In this document: in pieces, positions 25,713-33,957 of the stretch
How positions within the stretch are numbered: position 1 is the stretch's first letter
Layout: every line of letters begins with the position of its first letter
Assembly (NCBI GenBank): GCA_031402225.1
Contig: JANNSD010000044.1
Coordinates: 1 to 40,747, forward strand
Length of the DNA: 40,747 nt
Direction: 5' to 3'
Origin: JAGGAG01 sp031402225
Lineage (GTDB): Bacteria > Gemmatimonadota > Gemmatimonadetes > Gemmatimonadales > GWC2-71-9
Translations under genes and position numbers: made by a program
The notes under the pieces: model-generated
What the model was told of the DNA's origin: nothing
The model's database searches: none
The model's input: only the letters and a program-made list of their open reading frames with translations

Positions 25713-26159
25713 ATGCGCGTAGTTCTTCAACGCGTCTCCAGCGCTTCGGTGACGATCGAAGGCGAGATCAGTGGCCGGATCGGCCCTGGCTTCTGCCTCC
25801 TGGTCGGCTACGCCCCCGACGACACTCCCGACGTCGTGTCCTGGCTCGCCGACAAGGTCGCCGGACTGCGCCTCTTCAGCGACGCTGAGGGCAAGATGAA
25901 CCTCGGCCTGAGCGATGTGGGCGGCGCGCTGCTCGTCATCTCCCAGTTCACGCTCTATGGTGACGCATCGAAGGGGCGCCGCCCCTCGTTCATTGGCGCG
26001 GCACGCCCCGAGATCGCCATTCCGCTGCATGACCAGTTCATGGCCGAGCTGCGCATCCGCGGCCTCACCGTCGCCACCGGGCGCTTCGGCGCCGACATGC
26101 AGGTGGCACTGGTGAACGACGGCCCCGTCACCCTCATCCTCGAGCGGAGCGCCACATGA
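25713..26159 (+). CDS. dtd: D-aminoacyl-tRNA deacylase
   Basis: Removes D-amino acids mischarged onto tRNA. 148 residues, the usual length. Key motifs are the SQFTLYGD segment and the C-terminal NDGPVT (the Gly-cisPro motif that selects D-amino acids), plus the family opening MRVVLQRVSSASVTIEGE. There is no clear Shine-Dalgarno; a REP-like hairpin sits immediately upstream. Its stop overlaps the start of maf (ATGA), indicating a two-gene unit. Confidence 0.95.
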   Translation: MRVVLQRVSSASVTIEGEISGRIGPGFCLLVGYAPDDTPDVVSWLADKVAGLRLFSDAEGKMNLGLSDVGGALLVISQFTLYGDASKGRRPSFIGAARPEIAIPLHDQFMAELRIRGLTVATGRFGADMQVALVNDGPVTLILERSAT

Positions 26160-26728
26160 TACCGCCACTCGTCCTGGCATCGGTCTCCCCTCGCCGGAAG
26201 CAGTTGCTCGAGATGCTCGGCATTTCCTGCACGGTCATTCCGTCGCGGGTGCCCGAGGTCCGCATCGCCGGGGAAAAGGCGATTCCCTACGCCGAGCGGC
26301 TGGCGCAGTCGAAGGCGCTGAGCGTGGCCGGCGATCTGGTGCTGGCCGCCGACACGATCGTGGTGTCGGGCCATTCCATCCTGGAGAAACCCGCCGACGA
26401 GGCCGACGCCTTCCATATGCTGTCGCGCCTGCGCGGGCATTCGCACAAGGTGGTGACGGCCGTGGCGCTTGCTCATATGCGGCAGGTGCGGCTCAAGACC
26501 GATGTCACCAAGGTCACCTTCCGCCATGTCTCCGACGACTTCCTGCGCGCCTACATCGCGACCGGGGAGCCAATGGACAAGGCAGGGGCGTACGGCATCC
26601 AGGGTTACGGTGCGGCACTCGTCGAGAAGGTGGAGGGTGACTTCTTTGGCGTCATGGGGCTGCCAGTGCGGCTGGTGCTCGACCTGCTCGAGGAGGCGGG
26701 GTTCAGCTACGAGTTTCGGTCATCCTGA
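26156..26728 (+). CDS. maf: Maf-family nucleoside triphosphate pyrophosphatase
   Basis: House-cleaning enzyme hydrolysing dTTP/UTP or modified nucleotides. The 190-residue protein starts IPPLVLASVSPRRKQLLEML (the SPRR phosphate loop), has the catalytic Asp in VLAADTIVV, EKPADEADAFHML, and EPMDKAGAYGIQG. The YhdE/Maf branch (dTTP/UTP) is likely from the GAYGIQG and Q/K pattern. The last residues (FRSS) and the stop codon are encoded by a REP-like repeat: the TGA at 26726-26728 belongs to the TCATCCTGAG unit. Confidence 0.93.
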   Translation: MIPPLVLASVSPRRKQLLEMLGISCTVIPSRVPEVRIAGEKAIPYAERLAQSKALSVAGDLVLAADTIVVSGHSILEKPADEADAFHMLSRLRGHSHKVVTAVALAHMRQVRLKTDVTKVTFRHVSDDFLRAYIATGEPMDKAGAYGIQGYGAALVEKVEGDFFGVMGLPVRLVLDLLEEAGFSYEFRSS

Positions 26729-27043
26729 GGGCGCGCCCCATACCTGTCATCCTAAGCCCGCGAAGCGGGCGAAGGATCTAATACAATCATGCCGGACCCC
26801 GCCCGCCAAGGGAGAGTCGATACCCGTCAAGCCGATCCTTCGGACGCTTCGCGTCCTCAGGACGACATGTGGAGCGTGCATTCGAACTGTTATCATCCTG
26901 AGCCCGCGCCCCATACCTGTCATCCTGAGCCAGCGGAGCGGGCGAAGGATCTACTCTAGTCATGCCGGACCCCGCCCCAAAAAAAGGGGGAGTCGATACC
27001 CGTAAAGCAGATCCTTCGAACGCTGCGCGTCCTCAGGATGACA
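26718..27043. repeat. Tandem pair of composite REP-like hairpin cassettes
   Basis: This 326-bp gene-free stretch holds two direct copies of a composite element with a period of 173-176 bp. Each copy consists of a half unit (26720 and 26893), a full hairpin in plus orientation (26745-26780 and 26918-26954), a conserved linker (beginning TCATGCCGGACCCCGCC and ending AGTCGATACCCGT) and a hairpin in inverted orientation (26834-26867 and 27009-27043). Hairpin helices vary in a compensatory way: GCCCGC/GCGGGC, GGACGC/GCGTCC. The first half unit overlaps the 3' end of maf. No protein-coding sequence is credible here. Confidence 0.9.
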
Positions 27044-27054
27044 GCGAAGTGTCC

Positions 27055-27348
27055 TCAAGGGGACAGTGGCCCCAGCGTGTCGGCGGCCAGATCTTCCCAT
27101 CCCGCATTCACGCTCTCGATCAGTTCAATCTTTCGATTCCGGCTCCAGCCCTTGATCTCTTTCTCGCGCTCGATAGCCGATCGGATGTTCGTCGTCACCT
27201 CGTAGTACACAAGCCGGTTGACCCGATAGCGATGGGTGAACCCGCCATACGTGCCGGCCCGGTGCATCGCGACACGCTTCGGCAGGTCACGCGTCACCCC
27301 CACGTACAAGGTGCGCGAGAGACTGGACAGGATGTATACCGAGGGCAT
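27055..27348 (-). CDS. Small GIY-YIG nuclease-domain protein
   Basis: 97 residues consisting almost wholly of a GIY-YIG domain. It begins PSVYILSS, then TLYVGVTRDLPKRV, GGFTHRYRVNRLVYYE, and the Glu-bearing AIEREKEIKGWSRNRKIELIESVNAGWEDL. Catalytic Tyr, Arg and Glu positions are all present. Members of this small family are widespread and poorly characterised; unlike UvrC or homing enzymes there is no extra DNA-binding domain. The ATG at 27348 (preceded by an in-frame GTG) is chosen. The 3' end is only 11 bp from an inverted REP-like hairpin, and an RHS remnant lies upstream. Confidence 0.88.
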   Translation of the reverse strand: MPSVYILSSLSRTLYVGVTRDLPKRVAMHRAGTYGGFTHRYRVNRLVYYEVTTNIRSAIEREKEIKGWSRNRKIELIESVNAGWEDLAADTLGPLSP

Positions 27349-27394
27349 CACCCACGATAGCCCCGGAGTGGGCCCTGCCGACTAACCGATTCTG

Positions 27395-27509
27395 ACGCGC
27401 GCGCAAACAAAAACGCTCCGGCGAACCCGAACGGGACGGGGACGAACCCGCCGGTCAGGGTCTCGTTCGTGATCTGCCCAAACTCGTCATAGCCGAAGGC
27501 GCCGTGCGC
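27395..27509 (-). pseudogene. Remnant of an RHS/YD-repeat protein gene
   Basis: Translating the minus strand from about 27509 gives GAFGYDEFGQITNETL followed by TGGFVPVPFGFAGAF, which is the well-known RHS-core pattern (YDEFG ... PFGFAGG) expected a little before the C-terminal junction of RHS toxins. The frame has a stop just upstream, there is no start, and the expected continuation (LYDxDTGLVRFGARDYD) is missing. It is therefore a fragment of about 35 codons left by deletion. The remainder of the 230-bp gap up to 27578 shows only a promoter-like sequence. Confidence 0.6.
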
Positions 27510-27567
27510 TCAAAGCACGAAACCTTTCTTCACGACACATTCACTGGCGCTTTCCCACTGTCGTTCC

Positions 27568-27573
27568 TATGTT
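27568..27573 (+). promoter_or_regulatory. Candidate -10 element of the copper operon
   Basis: TATGTT lies 5 bp ahead of the ATG at 27579, with no ribosome-binding site between. As with tig, this would give a leaderless transcript. No confident -35 or CueR-type dyad was found. Confidence 0.25.
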
Positions 27574-27578
27574 GAGCC

Positions 27579-27953
27579 ATGGTCCCTCGCAAGTTGGTCG
27601 GCAGTCTCCTCATGCTCCTGGCGGTGCAGTACGCCGCCCTCGGCGGGGCTCCGCTGTGCGCAGACCTGTCGTCGGGCACCGCCAGTAGCATCGCCCAGGG
27701 GCCAATCCACGGTGAGCACGCAACGCACGATACCGGCGCGCCTTGCCCCCCTGCGCCGCAGGATTCACGTTCGCATCATTCGACGACGCCTGGCTGCCTG
27801 GCGATGACCGGCTGCGTGGCTGCCGGAATCGCTGTCCCGGTCGCTCTGCAACTCGTCACTCCGCGAATCATTGCCGGGCATGTCGCTCGATCACCCGCCC
27901 CGCTCGCGTCCGTTTTCGCCACTCCCGAAACTCCCCCTCCCATAACCGTCTGA
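27579..27953 (+). CDS. Small secreted His/Cys-containing protein at the head of the copper operon
   Basis: 124 residues with an N-terminal signal peptide (VGSLLMLLAVQYAALGGAP). The mature part is rich in potential copper ligands: HGEHATHDTGAPCPP, DSRSHHSTTPGC and MTGC. It is followed by a hydrophobic stretch (VAAGIAVPVALQLV) and a Pro-rich tail ending ETPPPITV. I do not recognise the family; similar short, poorly conserved proteins often precede CzcC/CusC-type genes. It is 73 bp ahead of the TolC-like gene, and a role as periplasmic metal buffer or sensor is an inference from composition and position. Confidence 0.65.
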   Translation: MVPRKLVGSLLMLLAVQYAALGGAPLCADLSSGTASSIAQGPIHGEHATHDTGAPCPPAPQDSRSHHSTTPGCLAMTGCVAAGIAVPVALQLVTPRIIAGHVARSPAPLASVFATPETPPPITV

Positions 27954-28026
27954 TCGTCTAGTCCGTGACGCACGCCGGGTGTGCCAGTTCGGCGCACGCG
28001 GCATCACACGAACGAGGATCAGATTG

Positions 28027-29409
28027 ATGAAGCGATTGCCCTCAGGGGGGCTTCGCGCCTGCCGTATGGCTGCAGCCGGCGTGCGCCTGCTCCTCACCGT
28101 CCTCACCAGCGCGTCGGCAACGGCACCGCTGGCCGGACAGGCTGTACCCGCCCGACTCGGCGGCACTGTCGCCCCCCTCACCCTCGGCGCCCTATATCGC
28201 GCCGTGGACAGCGCCAGCCCTGCCATCCGCGCGGCGCAGGCATCGGCACTGGCGGCGGCGGCCCGCGTCCCCGGCACCAAGCGCCTGCCCGACCCCTGGA
28301 TCCAGATCGCGACCATGAACCGGGAGCTCCCCGGCTTCGGGCTGCAGGTGCCGCTGGGCATGAACCAGGTACAGCTGACCCAGATGCTGCCGATTCCGGG
28401 AACCGGGAAGCTCGGCCTCGCTGGTCAAGTCGCGCAGTCACGCGCCGACGCGGAACAGGCCCGGGTCAGCGAGTCGATCTGGGCGCAGCGCAGCCGCGCA
28501 GCGATGGCGTTCTACGACCTGTATCGCGCCGATGCCACCCTGTTGGTGATGCACGAAACCCTGCGGCTGCTCGAAGCCGTTTCCGCCACGGTCAACGGCA
28601 TGTATGCCGTCGGGGAAGCAACGCAGGCCGACGTCCTGCGTGCGCAACTCGAAATCGGTCGCATGATCGGACAGATCGCCGAGATGGCGGCCATGCGCCG
28701 GACGATGACGGCCCGCCTCAACACGGTGCTCAATCGGCCACCCGATGCCCCGACCGGGGTTCCTGAGCTGCCCCTCTTTCCCGACTCCATGCCCTCGACC
28801 GATTCGCTGACGGCGCTGGCCCTCGCGTCTCGCGGAATGATCCAGGCCGGAGCCGACCAGGTGCGCGCCGCGAGCGCCGCCGAACAGCTCGCCCGCCGCG
28901 AGCTCTGGCCCGACCTCGAAATCGGCGTGATCTACGGCCAGCAACCAATGCAGGGGGGTGGCACCGATCGCATGCTGAGCCTGATGCTCGGCGCGAGCCT
29001 CCCCATCTGGGCGGGCAGCCGGCAATCGAAGATGCGGGACGAGACCGTGGCGATGCGCCAGATGGCCGAGGACGATCTCGAGGCGATGCGAGCGGACACG
29101 CGGGGTCGCGTGGCCGAACTGGTGACCGAGATTGAACGCGCCCGTGAACTCCATGCGCTCTACCAGTACACGCTGCTGCCACAGGCCGACGCCACCGTCG
29201 CCTCGGCCCGCGCCGCCTATCAGGTCGGCGGCGTCAATTTCATGACCTTCCTCGACGCATTCATGACCGTCTACGGGTATCGCACGGAAATTCACCGTCT
29301 CGATGCCCAGCAAGGCCAGGCCCTGGCCGAGCTCGAGATGGTCACTGCCCACCCGTTGGTCGCCGCGACCGTCGAAGGCGACTTCACCGCGCCAGGAGGC
29401 GCTCAATGA
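28027..29409 (+). CDS. TolC/CusC-type outer-membrane efflux protein
   Basis: 460-residue outer-membrane channel of the tripartite metal efflux complex. The ATG at 28027 follows GAGGA and gives a signal-like N-terminus (GVRLLLTVLTSASATAPLAGQA). The mature chain has the long Ala/Glu/Arg-rich coiled-coil helices of the OEP family, with SPAIRAAQASALAAAARVPG at the first helix and YQVGGVNFMTFLDAF at the second repeat, the usual 'Y..G..s....ld' motif. Its stop overlaps the adaptor start (ATGA). Substrate is inferred from the CusA-like pump downstream. Confidence 0.88.
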   Translation: MKRLPSGGLRACRMAAAGVRLLLTVLTSASATAPLAGQAVPARLGGTVAPLTLGALYRAVDSASPAIRAAQASALAAAARVPGTKRLPDPWIQIATMNRELPGFGLQVPLGMNQVQLTQMLPIPGTGKLGLAGQVAQSRADAEQARVSESIWAQRSRAAMAFYDLYRADATLLVMHETLRLLEAVSATVNGMYAVGEATQADVLRAQLEIGRMIGQIAEMAAMRRTMTARLNTVLNRPPDAPTGVPELPLFPDSMPSTDSLTALALASRGMIQAGADQVRAASAAEQLARRELWPDLEIGVIYGQQPMQGGGTDRMLSLMLGASLPIWAGSRQSKMRDETVAMRQMAEDDLEAMRADTRGRVAELVTEIERARELHALYQYTLLPQADATVASARAAYQVGGVNFMTFLDAFMTVYGYRTEIHRLDAQQGQALAELEMVTAHPLVAATVEGDFTAPGGAQ

Positions 29410-30680
29410 ACGACTCGCCTTTCGAACCCGTCCCGCGCACATCCTGGGGCCGGCGGTTGCGCATCGGCCTCCTGGTGACGGTGATGGTTGCCACGGCGGT
29501 TGTGGTCTATATCCTCACCCGGGCGCCCGCACCCCAGGCCGCGACGGGGCACACGGCCCATGCCACACCGGGCGCCGACGGCGCCCAGCCGGTCATGCTC
29601 TCCGCGCGGGATGCCCGCCGCATCGGGGTGACCTTCTCCGAAGTGACGTTGGGGTCCATGGCGCGCGAGGTCCGCACCGTCGCCCAGGTGTCCTACGACG
29701 AAACCCGCGTCGCCACCGTGGCCCTCAAGGTCGACGGCTGGGTGGAACAGCTGTTTGTGAACATCACGGGTCAGCCGGTTCGAAAGGGCGAACCCCTGCT
29801 GGAGCTGTACTCGCCGATGCTGGTAAGCGCGCAGCAGGACCTGCTGATCGCGCACCGCCTGGTAACCGACGTCGCCGGGGGAACCCCGTCCGCCCGGGGA
29901 GGTGCCGACGAACTGTTGCAGGCGGCGCGGCGGCGCTTGACGTACTGGGATGTTCCCCCGGATGCCATCGCGGCTATCGAGCAGAGCGGGCAGGTCCGGA
30001 AGGCGGTGGGCTTCGTCGCACCGGTCAACGGCATCGTCGTCGAAAAGCTGGTGCTGGTCGGCCAGCGTATCATGGCCGGCGAACCGCTCTACAAGATCGC
30101 GGACCTCAGCCGGGTCTGGCTGGAAGGCGAGGTGTTCGAACCCGACCTTCCCGCAGCCCGCCTCGGCCTCGAGGTGATGGCCGAGTTCCCCGCGCTGCCG
30201 GGCACGCAACGCGCCGGCCGCATCACGTACGTCTACCCAACGCTCAATCCGGAAACGCGCACCGGCCGGATCCGCGTGGAACTCCCCAACAACGACCTGG
30301 CCCTCAAGCCCGGCATGTACGCGACCATCCGCTTCCGCGCGGCGGGGCGGACGGGGCTCAGCGTGCCGCGGTCAGCGGTACTGGCGACCGGCGAGCGAAA
30401 CCTGGTGTTCGTCAAGGATACGGACGGGATGCTCACGCCGCGCGATGTCACGCTCGGTGCCATGACCGACGACCGAATCGAGATCCTCACCGGGCTGGCC
30501 GCGGGCGAGCAGGTCGTGTCGTCGGGGACGTTCCTCCTCGACGCGGAATCGAATCTGGGTGCGGCATTGGGCGGAATGGGCAACATGCCGGGCATGGACT
30601 TGAAGGCACCGACCAAGGGACCAGCCTCCGACTCATCGGCGCCGCCGAAGGGAGGGGCCGATGCTCACTCGAATCATTGA
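29406..30680 (+). CDS. cusB: CusB-type periplasmic adaptor of RND metal efflux system
   Basis: 424 residues. A single N-terminal membrane anchor (IGLLVTVMVATAVVVYIL) is followed by a His-containing linker (GHTAHATPGADG). Then come the beta-barrel, lipoyl and hairpin regions: VALKVDGWVEQLFVNITGQPVRKGEPLLELYSP (cited by its ends), FVAPVNGIVVEKLVLVGQRI, LSRVWLEGEVFEPDL and YPTLNPETRTGRIRVELPN. The C-terminal tail is Met/Gly-rich (GGMGNMPGMDLK) with terminal HSNH. No YHS metal-binding domain is attached. It overlaps the pump gene by 20 nt. Confidence 0.9.
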   Translation: MNDSPFEPVPRTSWGRRLRIGLLVTVMVATAVVVYILTRAPAPQAATGHTAHATPGADGAQPVMLSARDARRIGVTFSEVTLGSMAREVRTVAQVSYDETRVATVALKVDGWVEQLFVNITGQPVRKGEPLLELYSPMLVSAQQDLLIAHRLVTDVAGGTPSARGGADELLQAARRRLTYWDVPPDAIAAIEQSGQVRKAVGFVAPVNGIVVEKLVLVGQRIMAGEPLYKIADLSRVWLEGEVFEPDLPAARLGLEVMAEFPALPGTQRAGRITYVYPTLNPETRTGRIRVELPNNDLALKPGMYATIRFRAAGRTGLSVPRSAVLATGERNLVFVKDTDGMLTPRDVTLGAMTDDRIEILTGLAAGEQVVSSGTFLLDAESNLGAALGGMGNMPGMDLKAPTKGPASDSSAPPKGGADAHSNH

Positions 30681-33600
30681 CTGGTCGCTGCGCAACCGGG
30701 CGATTGTCCTCCTGTGCACGTTGGCGGCGGTCATCGGTGGTGTCTTCGCGCTGCGCGCGACTCCGCTCGAGGCGTTGCCCGACCTGAGCGACGTGCAGGT
30801 CATCGTCCAGGCCGAGTTCAGCGAGCAGGCGCCGCGCATCGTGGAAGACCAGGTCACCTATCCAATCGCCGCCGAGATGCTCAAGGTGCCAGGCGCCCGG
30901 GTAGTGCGTGGCTATTCGTTCTTCGGCATCTCGTTCGTGTACGTGATCTTCGAGGACGGCACCGACCTGTACTGGGCCCGCTCCCGGGTGCTCGAATACC
31001 TCAACGGCCTCACGGGCAAGCTCCCGGACAAGGTGACGCCCACGCTTGGCCCCGACGCAACCGGCCTCGGCTGGGTGTTCCAGTACAGTCTTGAAGACAC
31101 CACCGGGCGGATGACCTTGGCCGAATTGCGCAGCCTGCAGGATTGGAACCTGCGGTATGCGCTCACGGCGGTCCCCGGCGTGTCTGAGGTGGCCACCGTC
31201 GGGGGGTTCGAAAAGCAGTACCAGGTCGATCTCGATCCGGCCCGCCTGCTGGCGTACCGCGTGCCGATCACGGCGGTGATGTCCGCCATCCAGAATGCCA
31301 ACTCCGACGTCGGTGCGATGGTGCTGGAGCTGACGGAACGTGAGTACATGGTGCGCGGACTCGGGTACCTCAAGAGCCTCGACGACATCGAGAACGTCGT
31401 GGTCGGCGCCACGTTGAGCGGCACACCCATCCGGGTCGCGGAACTGGGGCGGGTGAGCGTCGGGCCAGCGGTCCGGCGGGGCGTCGTCGATCTCGATGGG
31501 CGGGGCGACGCCGTCGGCGCAATCGTCGTCATGCGGTCCGGGCAGAACGCACTCACCACGATCCAGCGCGTCAAGGCCAAGCTGGCCGAGGTACAGGCCG
31601 GACTGCCCGACGGCGTCATCGTGCGGCCCGTATACGACCGCAGCGAGCTGATCGAGCGCGCCATTTCGACCCTGCGGGAAAAGCTGCTCGAGGAGAGCCT
31701 GATCGTGGCGCTGGTGTGCCTCGTGTTCCTGGTGCATGCCCGATCGGCTCTGGTCGCAATCCTCACGCTCCCCATTGGCATCTTGATGGCGTTCATCGCC
31801 ATGCGCTGGGTGGGTGTCGGCGCCGACATCATGTCGCTGGGCGGCATCGCCATCGCCATAGGCGCCATGATCGACGCCGCGATCGTGATGATCGAAAACA
31901 TGCATAAGCACCTCGAACGCGCCGTGGACGCGAAACTGCGCGACGCGGGTCGGCCCCCTACGGGGGCATCCTACGCCACCAACGTGCTCACCACCGCCGA
32001 GCGGTGGCGGATTGTCGGGGATGCGGCCCGGGAAGTGGGGCCGGCGCTCTTCTTCTCTCTGCTGATCATCACGGTGTCGTTCATTCCGGTCTTCTCGCTC
32101 GAGGGCCAGGAGGGACGGCTGTTCGAGCCGCTGGCCTACACCAAGACGTTTTCGATGGCCGCGGCCAGCCTGCTCGCCCTCACCCTGGTGCCGGTCACCA
32201 TGGGGCTCTTCATCCGGGGCCGGCTGTACCGGGAGACCGCCAACCCCGTCAACCGGGTGCTGATCCGGCTCTATCGGCCGATGATCGCCTTCGTGTTGCG
32301 GCATCGCTGGGGCGCGGTGACAGTGGCGGTGATGGCGGTCATGTTGAGCTGGATCCCCTGGACCCGCCTGGGCAGCGAGTTCATGCCGCCCCTCGACGAG
32401 GGCACAATCCTGTACATGCCCACCACGCTGCCCGGCATCAGCGTCGCCCGCGCAAGAGAAATGCTGCAGATCCAGGACAGCATCCTGAAGAGCTTTCCCG
32501 AGGTGGACCACGTCTGGGGCAAGGCGGGGCGGGCAAATACCCCCACCGATCCGGCCGGCCTCGACATGACCGAGACAACCATCACGCTCAAGCCGGAGTC
32601 GGCATGGCGCCCCGGGATGACGCAGGAAAAGCTCGTGGCAGAGATGGACTCGGCGGTGCGGCTGCCGGGCTCCACCAACGCGTGGACCATGCCCATCAAG
32701 GGACGCATCGACATGCTGGCCACCGGCATCCGCACGCCGGTCGGCGTCAAGATCTTTGGGCCCGACCTCGGTGAACTGGAACGGCTGGGGCGACAGGTCG
32801 AGGACGTGGTCCGGCAGGTCCCAGGCACCCGCACCGCGTTCGCAGAACGGGCAGTGTCGGGCTACTACCTCGACATCGACATCGACCGGGCCGCTGCCGC
32901 GCGCCACGGGCTCAACGTCGGCGACGTGCAGACGGTGATCGCCACCGCCGTTGGCGGGATGACAGTGACCAGGACCGTCGAGGGCCGGGAGCGGTATGGC
33001 GTCCGCATCCGCTATCCGGTGGAACTGCGCGACAATCCGGAACGCCTGGCCTCGGTACTCATTCCGGTCGGCCACGGGCTCGGTGGCGGTGCCGCCCCGA
33101 CGATGGGCGGAGGAATGGGTGGGAGCGGTACGGGCGGCGTTGCGCCCGGCCGGGAGACCTACGTTCCGCTGGGCCAGATCGCCACGATCCGCCAGGTCGC
33201 CGGACCGATGGTGGTTCGCACCGAGGGTGCCCAGCCGACCGCCTGGGTATACGTGGACGTGGCGGACCGAGATATCGGCAGCTACGTCGCCGAGGCGCGG
33301 CAGGCGGTGGAGCGCGCGGTGGTGCTGCCCACCGGCTACACCCTCGTGTGGAGCGGCCAGTACGAGTACATGCAGCGCGCGACCGCCAAGCTGCGAGTGG
33401 TTGTCCCCGCCACGCTGGCCATCATCTTCCTCCTGCTCTACTTCAACTTTGGTAACGTCGGCGAGACGGCCATCGTGATGCTGTCGCTTCCCTTCGCGCT
33501 GGTGGGCGGGCTCTGGTTCATCTGGCTGCTGGGGTACAACTGGTCGGTGGCGGTCGCGATCGGCTTCGTGGCGCTCAACGGCGTGGCCGCCGAAACCGGC

Positions 33601-33957
33601 GTGATCATGCTCATCTACCTCGATCATGCCTGGCAGGCGAAACGGGCGGACGGGCGGACGCCGACCCTCCACGACCTCTACGACGCCGTCATGGAAGGGG
33701 CCGTGGAACGGGTGCGGCCGAAGTTGATGACCGTCACGGCGATCATGGCCGGCCTGCTGCCGATTCTCTGGGGAACCGGGGCTGGTGCAAGCGTCATGAA
33801 GCGGATCGCGGCCCCGATGGTCGGAGGCATGATGAGCAGCACGCTGCTGACGCTGCTCGTGATCCCGGCCGTCTACTCCCTCTGGCGGGAGCGCGAACTC
33901 GCCCGAGCCGCGCGTTCCGCGCGCGTCCAGCCCCCGGCCATGGCGGAGGCATCGTGA
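30661..33957 (+). CDS. cusA: CusA/CzcA-type heavy-metal RND efflux pump
   Basis: 1098-residue inner-membrane proton antiporter exporting metal from periplasm to outside. Family marks: PLEALPDLSDVQVIVQ at the N-terminus, GAMIDAAIVMIENMHKHLE in TM4 (proton relay), VSFIPVFSLEGQEGRLFEPLAYTKTF, and the segment TMPIKGRIDMLATGIRTPVG, which is nearly identical to CusA and contains the Met residues of the Cu(I)/Ag(I) path. CzcA (divalent metals) is the alternative but less likely. A Gly/Met-rich insertion (GGGAAPTMGGGMGGSGTGG) interrupts the porter domain around residue 810. The gene is complete and overlaps both neighbours. Confidence 0.93.
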   Translation: MLTRIIDWSLRNRAIVLLCTLAAVIGGVFALRATPLEALPDLSDVQVIVQAEFSEQAPRIVEDQVTYPIAAEMLKVPGARVVRGYSFFGISFVYVIFEDGTDLYWARSRVLEYLNGLTGKLPDKVTPTLGPDATGLGWVFQYSLEDTTGRMTLAELRSLQDWNLRYALTAVPGVSEVATVGGFEKQYQVDLDPARLLAYRVPITAVMSAIQNANSDVGAMVLELTEREYMVRGLGYLKSLDDIENVVVGATLSGTPIRVAELGRVSVGPAVRRGVVDLDGRGDAVGAIVVMRSGQNALTTIQRVKAKLAEVQAGLPDGVIVRPVYDRSELIERAISTLREKLLEESLIVALVCLVFLVHARSALVAILTLPIGILMAFIAMRWVGVGADIMSLGGIAIAIGAMIDAAIVMIENMHKHLERAVDAKLRDAGRPPTGASYATNVLTTAERWRIVGDAAREVGPALFFSLLIITVSFIPVFSLEGQEGRLFEPLAYTKTFSMAAASLLALTLVPVTMGLFIRGRLYRETANPVNRVLIRLYRPMIAFVLRHRWGAVTVAVMAVMLSWIPWTRLGSEFMPPLDEGTILYMPTTLPGISVARAREMLQIQDSILKSFPEVDHVWGKAGRANTPTDPAGLDMTETTITLKPESAWRPGMTQEKLVAEMDSAVRLPGSTNAWTMPIKGRIDMLATGIRTPVGVKIFGPDLGELERLGRQVEDVVRQVPGTRTAFAERAVSGYYLDIDIDRAAAARHGLNVGDVQTVIATAVGGMTVTRTVEGRERYGVRIRYPVELRDNPERLASVLIPVGHGLGGGAAPTMGGGMGGSGTGGVAPGRETYVPLGQIATIRQVAGPMVVRTEGAQPTAWVYVDVADRDIGSYVAEARQAVERAVVLPTGYTLVWSGQYEYMQRATAKLRVVVPATLAIIFLLLYFNFGNVGETAIVMLSLPFALVGGLWFIWLLGYNWSVAVAIGFVALNGVAAETGVIMLIYLDHAWQAKRADGRTPTLHDLYDAVMEGAVERVRPKLMTVTAIMAGLLPILWGTGAGASVMKRIAAPMVGGMMSSTLLTLLVIPAVYSLWRERELARAARSARVQPPAMAEAS

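Noticed and set aside
26469..27005. Open frame running out of maf through the repeats
   Set aside because: It translates the REP-like hairpins (SGRRIYSS-type peptides) in a frame different from maf; no start or domain supports it.
26718..27043. CRISPR array
   Set aside because: Repeats alternate in orientation, spacings are irregular, the linker is itself conserved, and no cas genes are present.
27400..27510. Small intact gene upstream of the GIY-YIG gene
   Set aside because: The frame matches the RHS core but has a stop just upstream, lacks a start, and loses the family consensus after FGFAG, so it is a remnant.
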